Below are positions 1-6,179 of a stretch of DNA of 53,613 nt, piece after piece. Both the position numbers and the translations under genes were made by a program. The notes under the pieces are model-generated. The model was given only the letters and a program-made list of their open reading frames with translations, searched no databases and was not told the DNA's origin. Position 1 is the stretch's first letter; each line of letters opens with the position of its first letter. Source of the stretch: an uncultured Anaeromyxobacter sp. (GTDB lineage Bacteria; Myxococcota; Myxococcia; Myxococcales; Anaeromyxobacteraceae). The DNA is taken from contig CAIQRS010000018.1 in NCBI GenBank assembly GCA_903874275.1, positions 1-53,613 of the forward strand. The letters run 5' to 3'.

Positions 1-338
1 CCCGCTTCGCCGCGCCGGGCGATCGGCGCGCCTTCGCCCTGCTGGCGGCGAGGGCTCGCGGCGCGCCTGCGCCCCGGGAGGACGGAGGCGAAGACGGCTT
101 CGGCGTGCTCGCCCCGGCCTTCGTGGTCTCGGAGCTGCGGCGCGCCTTCACCGTGGGCTTCCTGATCTTCCTCCCCTTCCTCGTCCTGGACCTCGCCGTG
201 GCGAGCGTGCTCCTCTCGCTCGGCCTCACCCAGGTCTCGCCCTCGGCGGTGGCCGTGCCCTTCAAGCTCCTGCTCGTCGTGGCCGTGGACGGCTTCGGGA
301 TCGTCACCCGGGGCCTGGCCTCCGGCTACCTCCCCTGA
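1..338 (+). CDS. sctR: Type III secretion export apparatus protein SctR (FliP family), 3' part
   Basis: Only the C-terminal part is in the window; the reading frame is open from base 3 to the stop at 336-338 (about 111 residues). The final 75 residues carry the FliP/SctR ending: an APAFVVSEL segment, then hydrophobic helices with [19 protein letters not shown] and the [13 protein letters not shown] motif. In this family SctR forms, with SctS and SctT, the helical export gate in the inner membrane at the centre of the secretion system. A stretch of charged and Ala/Gly residues before APAFVV is the usual variable loop. sctS starts 7 bases downstream, so the genes are surely cotranscribed. The family also contains flagellar FliP. 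The injectisome name is preferred because the neighbouring SctU and SctV diverge from flagellar FlhB/FlhA, but no flagellar or needle gene is visible to settle it. Confidence 0.85.
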   Translation, partial: RFAAPGDRRAFALLAARARGAPAPREDGGEDGFGVLAPAFVVSELRRAFTVGFLIFLPFLVLDLAVASVLLSLGLTQVSPSAVAVPFKLLLVVAVDGFGIVTRGLASGYLP

Positions 339-345
339 GAACCGC

Positions 346-612
346 GTGGACCCGACCATCCTCGCCGCGGGAAGGGAGGCCTTGCTGGTCGCGCTGGCCG
401 TGTCGGCTCCGGCGCTGGCCGCCGCGCTCGTCGTGGGCCTCCTCGCCGGGGCGCTCCAGGCCGTCACCCAGATCCAGGACCACGCGCTCGGCGCCGTCCC
501 GCGGCTCGTGGCCGTCTTCACGGTGGTCGGGCTCGCCGCGCCATGGACGGCCGCGCGGGTGGTCAGGTTCGGCCAGGCCTGCATCGAGGCCTCCCTCCGG
601 GTGGCGCCGTGA
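346..612 (+). CDS. sctS: Type III secretion export apparatus protein SctS (FliQ family)
   Basis: This is an 88-residue protein, the normal FliQ/SctS length, with two long hydrophobic helices (about residues 13-37 and 50-70). The family signature TQIQDHALGAVPR sits between them at about residues 41-53, matching TQIQExxLxxxPK of the family. SctS packs around SctR/SctT as part of the inner-membrane export gate. Translation starts at GTG 346, placed 7 bases after the sctR stop. The 3' end overlaps the sctT start in a GTGA arrangement at 609-612, indicating translational coupling. Flagellar FliQ cannot be excluded from the sequence alone. Confidence 0.88.
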   Translation: MDPTILAAGREALLVALAVSAPALAAALVVGLLAGALQAVTQIQDHALGAVPRLVAVFTVVGLAAPWTAARVVRFGQACIEASLRVAP

Positions 613-1403
613 TCGACGACGCCGGACCGGCCGCGCTCGCGCTCCTGCCGGTGCTGGCCGGCGCCGCGCTCGACGTGGGGGCGTGTTCGCTGCGCCTCCT
701 GCCCGTGGTGGCGCTCTCCCCGTTCCTGGGAGGGCCGCTCCTGCCGCCGGTGGCCCGGGCCGGGCTGGCCCTCGCGCTCGGGGCGGCGGTGCGGTCGGCG
801 GTGGGCGCCGGGAGCCCTCCCGGGACGCCGTTCCTGGCGGTGGCGGCCTCGGAGCTCGCGCTCGGCGCCGCGCTGGCCTTCGCGGCGAGCCTCCCCGTCG
901 AGGCGGCCCGGGGCGCCGGCCGGCTCGTGGACACGCTCCGCGGTGCGACCCTTGGTGAACTCCACGTGCCCCTGATCCGGCAGCGGGAGACCGCGGTGGG
1001 CGACCTGCTCGCGCAGTGGACGGTCGCGCTCGGGGCCTGGGCCGGGGCCGACCGGCTGCTGGTGGCGGCGCTGCTCGACACCTTCCGCACCGTGCCGGTG
1101 GGAGGGGCGCTGCCCGGCATCCTCCGCCTCGAGGCCGCGGCCTCGGCCGCCGCCGACCTGCTCTCGGCGGCCCTCTGCCTGGGCGCGCCCGCCGCGGCGG
1201 CGCTGCTCTGCGCCGACCTGGCGCTCTCCGCGGCCTCCCGCCTCGCGCCCCGGTCGTCGCTGCTCGACGCGGCGCCGCCGGTCCGCGCCGCGCTCGCCCT
1301 CGCCGCCGTGGCCCTTCCCGCGGCCGCCATCGGGGGGCGGCTGGTGGAACTGGCCGCGCTCGCCGGGGGCGTGGTGGAGCGGATCGCGAGGGGAGCGCCT
1401 TGA
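609..1403 (+). CDS. sctT: Type III secretion export apparatus protein SctT (FliR family)
   Basis: This is a 264-residue polytopic membrane protein matching FliR/SctT in length and position. The start is taken at GTG 609, which overlaps the sctS stop (GTGA); a longer frame exists upstream but would lie inside sctS. Family features include the segment around RQRETAVGDLLAQW (about residues 118-131) and the late DLALSAASRLAP motif, equivalent to DLxLGxLxRxxPQ in FliR. Hydrophobic helices run through most of the protein. SctT caps the SctR/SctS assembly at the export gate entrance. The C-terminus overlaps the sctU start codon (TTGA at 1400-1403). Confidence 0.88.
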   Translation: MIDDAGPAALALLPVLAGAALDVGACSLRLLPVVALSPFLGGPLLPPVARAGLALALGAAVRSAVGAGSPPGTPFLAVAASELALGAALAFAASLPVEAARGAGRLVDTLRGATLGELHVPLIRQRETAVGDLLAQWTVALGAWAGADRLLVAALLDTFRTVPVGGALPGILRLEAAASAAADLLSAALCLGAPAAAALLCADLALSAASRLAPRSSLLDAAPPVRAALALAAVALPAAAIGGRLVELAALAGGVVERIARGAP

Positions 1404-2434
1404 GCGGCCGATCCCTTCCCCCCTCCCCCCGCCGGCTCCGGGAGGCCCGCCGGCGAGGCGAGGTCCCCGTGAGCCGGGCGCTGGTGGGGCTGGGCGCGAC
1501 CTCGCTGGGCCTGGCCGCGCTCGCCGTTCTCTCGCCTTCCCTGGTCCGGGAGGAGGCGGCGGCACTCCGGGCGGCGCTCCTGGCAGCGGTCTCGTGGACG
1601 GAGGCCGTCCCGCCCGACCTCGCCCTGGCCGGCCTCCTCCGGGTCGCTCGCCTCTCAGCGGCCCCGGCCCTGGCGGCCTGCGCGGGGGCCCTGATCGCCG
1701 GCGTGCTCCAGACCGGCGGCCTCCTCGCGCCGGATGCCCTGCGCCCGCGCTGGGACCGGGTCGATCCGGGCGCGGGGATGCGGCGCCTCCTCTCCTCCGC
1801 TGGCCCGGGGCAGGCCGCCTTCGCCTTCCTCGTCGCCGGTTCGGCGGTGGCGCTCGGGGTGCGGCTCCTCGCCGACCGGGTCCCGCTCCTCTCGCAGGTG
1901 CCGCGGATGCGCCCCGGGGCGGCCTGGGCCGAGGCGGCCGGGGCCGTCGGCTCCACCCTCCCCCCGATCCTGGCGCTCCTCGCGGCGGCCGGCACAGCCG
2001 ACCTCCTCCTGCGGCGGCGCCGCCACCTCCGGGGCCTGCGCATGACCCGGCCGGAGCTGGAGCGCGACCAGCGCGAGGACGAGGGGGACCCGCGCCACCG
2101 CTCCGAGCGGCGGCGCCTCCACGCCTCCCTGGCCGCCGCGCCGGGCCGGCCCACTTGCCTCGTGGTGAACCCCACCCGGCTCGCCGTCGCGCTGGCGCAC
2201 CGACGCGGCGGGGACGACCCGCCGGTGGTCCTCGGGAAGGGGTCGGGCGCCCAGGCGGTGGCGCTGCGCCGCGAGGCCCGGCGCCTCGGCATCCCGGTGG
2301 TCCAGGACCGGGCCCTGGCGCGGGCCCTCTTCCGGCTGGCCGACGTCGGGGAGGCCATCCCGGAGGAGCTCTACGAGGCCACGGCGGCGGTCCTGGCCCA
2401 CGTCCACGGCCTCGACGCCGGGGGGCGGACGTGA
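1400..2434 (+). CDS. sctU: Type III secretion switch protein SctU (FlhB family) with NPTR in place of NPTH
   Basis: This is a 344-residue protein. TTG 1400 is chosen because it overlaps the sctT stop and gives the expected N-terminus (SPRRLREARRRGEVPVSR, like PxKLRxARxKGxVxxS of the family). Four hydrophobic segments follow, then the linker with DQREDEGDPRHRSERRR (family KxxEGDPxxKxxxR) and the cytoplasmic C-domain. SctU/FlhB normally self-cleaves inside an NPTH loop to switch export substrates. Here the loop reads CLVVNPTRLAVAL: the Asn-Pro scissile pair is kept but His is replaced by Arg (codons at 2168-2179). The rest of the C-domain (APVVxGKG-like PPVVLGKG, RRLGIPVVQD, IPEELYEA) is typical. 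The stop overlaps the sctV GTG (2431-2434). Confidence 0.9.
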   Translation: MSGRSLPPSPRRLREARRRGEVPVSRALVGLGATSLGLAALAVLSPSLVREEAAALRAALLAAVSWTEAVPPDLALAGLLRVARLSAAPALAACAGALIAGVLQTGGLLAPDALRPRWDRVDPGAGMRRLLSSAGPGQAAFAFLVAGSAVALGVRLLADRVPLLSQVPRMRPGAAWAEAAGAVGSTLPPILALLAAAGTADLLLRRRRHLRGLRMTRPELERDQREDEGDPRHRSERRRLHASLAAAPGRPTCLVVNPTRLAVALAHRRGGDDPPVVLGKGSGAQAVALRREARRLGIPVVQDRALARALFRLADVGEAIPEELYEATAAVLAHVHGLDAGGRT

Positions 2435-4443
2435 GCGCCGGCCCCGCCGGGCGGGGGTGGGCCCGGCTCGCCTCGGCGGCCGAGCTCGCGCCGGGGCTCG
2501 CCGTGGTGGCGCTGGTGGGGCTGCTCTTCGTGCCGGTGGGCCCCTCGGTGGTGGATGCCCTCGTCGCGGCGAGCCTGGGGATCTCGGCCGTCGTGCTCCT
2601 CGCCACGCTGCTCGCCCCCGACGCCATGCGCCTCTCCGCCTTCCCGGCGATCCTCCTCCTCACCACCCTCCTGCGGCTCTCGGTGGCGGTGGCCTCCACG
2701 CGGCTCGTCCTGTCCCGGGGCGAGGCCGGCCGGGTCATCGAGGCGCTGGGGCGCGTGGTGATGCAGGGCAGCTGGGTGGCCGGGGCGGTGGTTTACGCCA
2801 TCCTGGCCTTGGTCCAGCTCCTCGTCGTCTCCCGGGGGGCGGAACGGGTGGCGGAGGTGGCGGCGCGCTTCACCCTCGACGCCCTCCCCGGCAAGCAGAT
2901 GGCCATCGACGCCGAGCTGCGCGCCGGGGCCATCGACGGCGCCGAGGCCGCCCGGCGGCGCCGGGAGCTCGAGCGGGAGAGCCAGCTCCACGGCGCGATG
3001 GACGGCGCGCTCAAGTTCGTGAAGGGGGACGCGGTGGCGGGAATCGCCATCGCGCTCGTGAACGCGGTGGGCGGCCTGGTGGCCGGCCTCCTGAAGGGCA
3101 TGACGGCTGGCGCAGCCGCGCGCCGCTACCTGCTCCTCGCCGTGGGGGACGGCCTGGCCTCGCAGGTCCCCTCCCTCCTCCTCGCCGTGGCCGCCGGGAT
3201 CGCGGTCACCCGGGTGGCCGGCGACGAGCGGAGCGTCGCCTCGCGCGTGGCGAGCGAGCTGGTGGCGGAGCCGCGCGCGCTCGTCGCGGCCGGCGCACTC
3301 CTCACCGCCCTGGGGCTCGCGCCGGGGTTTCCCGCGGCCCCGTTCCTCGTCCTCGGCGCCGCGCTCTCGTGGACCGGGGTCCGGGCCCTGCGCCGCGGCC
3401 CCGAGGCCGTGGGCTCCCAGGCGGTCGAGGGGAGCCGCACGCGCGACCTCGCGCCGGTCGATGCGGTCGCGGTCGAGATCGCCCCCGATCTCCTGGCCGG
3501 CCGGGACGACGCCTCGGCCTGGCTCGGGGAGGCCGCGGCGGCGCTGCAGCGCGACCTCTGGACCTCCATGGGCGTCCCGGTGGGCCGGATCGCCGTCCGG
3601 GCGGGACGCTCCGGCCCGGGAGCCTGGCGCCTTCTCGTGGACGGAGCCCCGGCTGCCGCGGGGCATGTGACGGCCGGCTGGTCGCTCTGCCTGACGCCGG
3701 CGGACGAGCTTCGGCTGGCCGGGATCCCGGCGGCGCAGGCGCGCCACCCGATCACCGGGGCCCCGGCCTCGGTCATCGCCTCGGAGAGCGCGGTCCGCGC
3801 CGGGTCGCTCGGCCCGGTGCTCGACCCGGGCGACCGGGCGCTGGCCGAGGCCCACGCGGCCCTCCGCCGGGCGGCCCACCTGCTCCTCGGCGTCCAGGAG
3901 GTGCAGGCCCTGCTCGACGGGCTCGAGCCCTCCTCGCCTGCGCTGGTCCGCGAGGTGGCGCGCCACGTTTCACCCGTGGTGATTGCCGAGGTGCTGCGGC
4001 GGCTCCTCGAGGAGGAGGTCTCGATCCGCCCCTTGCGCCCCATCCTGGAGGCGCTGCTCGCGGCGCCCTCCGGCGCGCCGGCACCGGCCCTCTGCGACGT
4101 CTGCCGCCGATCGCTCTCCCGGCACATCGCCCAGCCGCTGCTGCGGGGGCGCGCGCTCGATGCGCTGCTCCTCGACCCTGCCGCCGAGCTCACCTTCCGC
4201 GACGCGATCCACGGCGGCGCGGGGCCGCCCGGACCGGACGGCGTCCGGGCGCTGCTCGCATCGGTGGAATCTGCGCTCGCAGTGGCGCCGCGCGCGCGGG
4301 CCCTGCTCGCTCCGGGAGACGTCCGCAGGCCGCTTCGCGACCTCGTCGCGCAGCGATTTCCAGGGCTTGCGGTGCTGGCCTACGATGAGTTGCCGCCCGA
4401 CCTCGAGGTGCGACCGGTGGGACGAGCGGCTTTCTGCGAGTGA
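2431..4443 (+). CDS. sctV: Type III secretion export gate protein SctV (FlhA/FHIPEP family)
   Basis: This is a 670-residue protein starting at GTG 2431, overlapping the sctU stop. The N-terminal half has about eight membrane helices and the FHIPEP signature: FPAILLLTTLLRLSVAVAST (about residues 71-90), LPGKQMAIDAELRAG, the RRRELERESQLHGAMDGA motif and KFVKGDAVAGI. The GDGLASQVPSLLLAVAAGI block is also present. The C-terminal half is the cytoplasmic ring domain that docks substrates and chaperones, with HLLLGVQEVQALLDGLE and LLEEEVSIRPLRPILEAL. It is slightly shorter than most FlhA/SctV proteins, and the region after PITGAPASVIA is divergent from flagellar FlhA, favouring a non-flagellar system. 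This is the last gene of the block; it converges on the IHF-like gene with a 7-base gap. Confidence 0.9.
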   Translation: MSAGPAGRGWARLASAAELAPGLAVVALVGLLFVPVGPSVVDALVAASLGISAVVLLATLLAPDAMRLSAFPAILLLTTLLRLSVAVASTRLVLSRGEAGRVIEALGRVVMQGSWVAGAVVYAILALVQLLVVSRGAERVAEVAARFTLDALPGKQMAIDAELRAGAIDGAEAARRRRELERESQLHGAMDGALKFVKGDAVAGIAIALVNAVGGLVAGLLKGMTAGAAARRYLLLAVGDGLASQVPSLLLAVAAGIAVTRVAGDERSVASRVASELVAEPRALVAAGALLTALGLAPGFPAAPFLVLGAALSWTGVRALRRGPEAVGSQAVEGSRTRDLAPVDAVAVEIAPDLLAGRDDASAWLGEAAAALQRDLWTSMGVPVGRIAVRAGRSGPGAWRLLVDGAPAAAGHVTAGWSLCLTPADELRLAGIPAAQARHPITGAPASVIASESAVRAGSLGPVLDPGDRALAEAHAALRRAAHLLLGVQEVQALLDGLEPSSPALVREVARHVSPVVIAEVLRRLLEEEVSIRPLRPILEALLAAPSGAPAPALCDVCRRSLSRHIAQPLLRGRALDALLLDPAAELTFRDAIHGGAGPPGPDGVRALLASVESALAVAPRARALLAPGDVRRPLRDLVAQRFPGLAVLAYDELPPDLEVRPVGRAAFCE

Positions 4444-4450
4444 ATCCGAG

Positions 4451-4801
4451 CTATTGCGCCCCGCCACTCCCGGGGGAGGACTCCGTCGGCGCCGCGGCCG
4501 ACGGAACGGCGCCCGGCTCGTCGTCCGGGTGGTTCACCCGGTCGCGCAACTCCTTGCCGGTCCTGAAGAGAATCCCGCGCTTGGGACGGACCGGGATCAC
4601 CTCGCCCGTCTTGGGATTGCGCCCCTGGTAACCCTCGTAGTGCTTGACGTGGAACGCGCCAAGTCCCCGGATTTCGATGTTCTCGCCCTTGCACAGGGCA
4701 TCCTTCATCGACTCGAAGATGGTCTCGATGGTGAGCTCGGCCTGCTTCTGGGTCACGCCGCGCTTCACGACGAGGATGTTGATGAGGTCCGACTTCAGCA
4801 T
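4451..4801 (-). CDS. IHF/HU-family nucleoid protein, IHF-beta-like, with acidic/Ala-Pro tail
   Basis: This is a 116-residue protein. ATG 4801 (MLKSDLINIL) is preferred over the ATG five codons upstream because a GGAG box lies seven bases before it and the N-terminus then matches IHF-beta (MTKSELI). Residues 1-90 form the bacterial histone-like fold: RGLGAFHVKHYEGYQGRNP with the DNA-intercalating GRNPKTGE turn at 60-67, ending in FRTGKELRDRVN. About 25 extra residues rich in Asp, Ala, Pro, Ser and Gly follow. IHF-type proteins bend DNA and commonly assist sigma-54 activation, which is relevant to the sigma-54 promoter found upstream of gspC. It is transcribed alone from the short gap after yihY's stop; the choice between HU and IHF rests on sequence resemblance only. 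Confidence 0.88.
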   Translation of the reverse strand: MLKSDLINILVVKRGVTQKQAELTIETIFESMKDALCKGENIEIRGLGAFHVKHYEGYQGRNPKTGEVIPVRPKRGILFRTGKELRDRVNHPDDEPGAVPSAAAPTESSPGSGGAQ

Positions 4802-4848
4802 GGAGTTGCTCCGCATTACGGGGGGTTACCCGGGCGAAACCGCTGCGA

Positions 4849-4877
4849 AGCCTAGCCGAGGCCTGGAAATTCGGCAA
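4849..4877 (-). promoter_or_regulatory. Possible sigma-70-type promoter for the IHF-like gene
   Basis: On the minus strand TTGCCG (4877-4872) and TAGGCT (4854-4849) are separated by 17 bases. They lie about 50 bases upstream of the preferred start of the IHF-like gene, in the only gap between it and yihY. The match to consensus is partial (4/6 and 3/6), so this is a candidate only. Confidence 0.3.
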
Positions 4878-4880
4878 GCT

Positions 4881-6173
4881 TTATACAGGGATGCGCGAGG
4901 AGGCCCCGGCCGAGTCGGCAGCGAGCCCCGCAGGGGGCGGGGCAGGGGGGGTCCGGACCGCCCTGCACAGGTCCTCGAGGGTGGTTCGCGACAGCCGCTC
5001 GACGGCTGCGCCCTCCCCCTCGTCGAGAAGCGCCGCGAGCATCGCGTTGCTCCCCCCCTCGGCCGCGCGCGGCGGGGGCCCGGCGATGACCCGACGGACG
5101 TCGGCGAGCGTCACCCGGTCGAGCGGCCGCGTCGGCACGAGCCGGCCGTCGTCCGACTCGGAGAGGAAGCCCGCCTCCTCGAGCAGCGAGAGCACGTCGC
5201 GCACCGGCTCCGCGGCCGCGTCGATCCGGTCGGCCACCTCGCCGGCGTCGGGCGGCTGCAGCCCGTCCCGCCAGGAGAGCGCCACCTCGAGGAGCGCGCG
5301 CACCGCGAGCAACTCGCGCCCCATGGCGTTGCCCTGCTCCTCCTGGTCGGCCAGGGCGCGGTGGTGCTGCAGCACGAAGGCGAACCGCGCCCCGAGGAGG
5401 AAGATCGTCCAGGACAGGTAGACCCAGAGCAGGAAGACGAGGACCGCCGCGATGGAGCCGTAGACGGCCTGGAAGCGGAAGAGGTGGGTCACGGCCCAGG
5501 TGTAGCCCCCCTTGGCGAGCTCGAAGGCCGTGCCGGCGAGGACGCCGCCACCCAGCGCGGGCCAGAAGCGCACCCGCGTGGCGGGCAGGATCAGGTACGA
5601 GACCACGAAGAAGACGTAGCTCAGCGCCACGGCGGCCACCTGCCCGACGATCCGCGGAGCGCCCAGCCGATCGTTGGCGTCGAGCGCGATGGCGATCGAC
5701 CCGGCCATGACGAGCGGCCCGATGGTCAGCGCCGCCCAGTAGGTGAGCCAGCGCTGCAGGCGCGGCCGCGGGTGGCGGACCGACCAGATCACGTTGACCG
5801 CGTGCTCGACCTGGGCCAGGAGCACCACCGCGGAAGCGAGGAGGAGAGCGAATCCGAGCAACCCCGGGGTCATGGCCGAGGCCCCGAAGACGTACTGGTC
5901 GAGGTAGGCCTGGACCTTGTCGCGGGCGCCGACCGCGAGGTTGGTGGTCAGGAAATCCTGGATCTGGAGCCGGACCCGGTCGAGGTCCGGGAACGACCGG
6001 ACCATCGACACCGTCACCATCACCGCCGGCAGGAGCGAGAAGATCGAGATGTAGGTGAGGGCCATGGCCCGGAGCTTCAGGTCCTCACCCCGGAACGCAC
6101 CCAGGCCGGCCCGCAGCGCCGCCAGCCACGGCGCCCGGGTGTCGGCCTCGCGCCGCGCTCCGTCGGTCGCCAT
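4881..6173 (-). CDS. YihY family inner-membrane protein with C-terminal winged-helix-like extension
   Basis: This is a 430-residue protein of the YihY/virulence factor BrkB family (once misannotated as RNase BN). Residues about 15-280 hold the family core: RAMALTYISIFSLLPAVMV near the N-terminus, several hydrophobic helices, a region with HPRPRLQRWLTYW, and the conserved segment QAVYGSIAAVLVFLLWVYLS plus LLGARFAFVLQ. Residues about 280-430 form a soluble tail that looks like a winged helix (ALLEVALSWRDG, ADRIDAAAEPVRDVLSLLEEAGFL), a combination common in delta-proteobacteria. Molecular function is not established for the family. The start ATG lies 6 bases after the rng stop, so it is probably the last gene of the radical SAM-rng-yihY transcript. 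Confidence 0.85.
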   Translation of the reverse strand: MATDGARREADTRAPWLAALRAGLGAFRGEDLKLRAMALTYISIFSLLPAVMVTVSMVRSFPDLDRVRLQIQDFLTTNLAVGARDKVQAYLDQYVFGASAMTPGLLGFALLLASAVVLLAQVEHAVNVIWSVRHPRPRLQRWLTYWAALTIGPLVMAGSIAIALDANDRLGAPRIVGQVAAVALSYVFFVVSYLILPATRVRFWPALGGGVLAGTAFELAKGGYTWAVTHLFRFQAVYGSIAAVLVFLLWVYLSWTIFLLGARFAFVLQHHRALADQEEQGNAMGRELLAVRALLEVALSWRDGLQPPDAGEVADRIDAAAEPVRDVLSLLEEAGFLSESDDGRLVPTRPLDRVTLADVRRVIAGPPPRAAEGGSNAMLAALLDEGEGAAVERLSRTTLEDLCRAVRTPPAPPPAGLAADSAGASSRIPV

Positions 6174-6179
6174 GGTGAC

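Noticed and set aside
304-2358. Minus-strand 684-codon frame over the sct genes
   Set aside because: It is Arg/Pro-rich shadow coding; sctS, sctT and sctU on the other strand are conserved and overlap one another tightly.
4881-6173. Ribonuclease BN activity for the YihY family gene
   Set aside because: The RNase BN name for this family came from an early misassignment; the sequence is a membrane protein with no nuclease motif.
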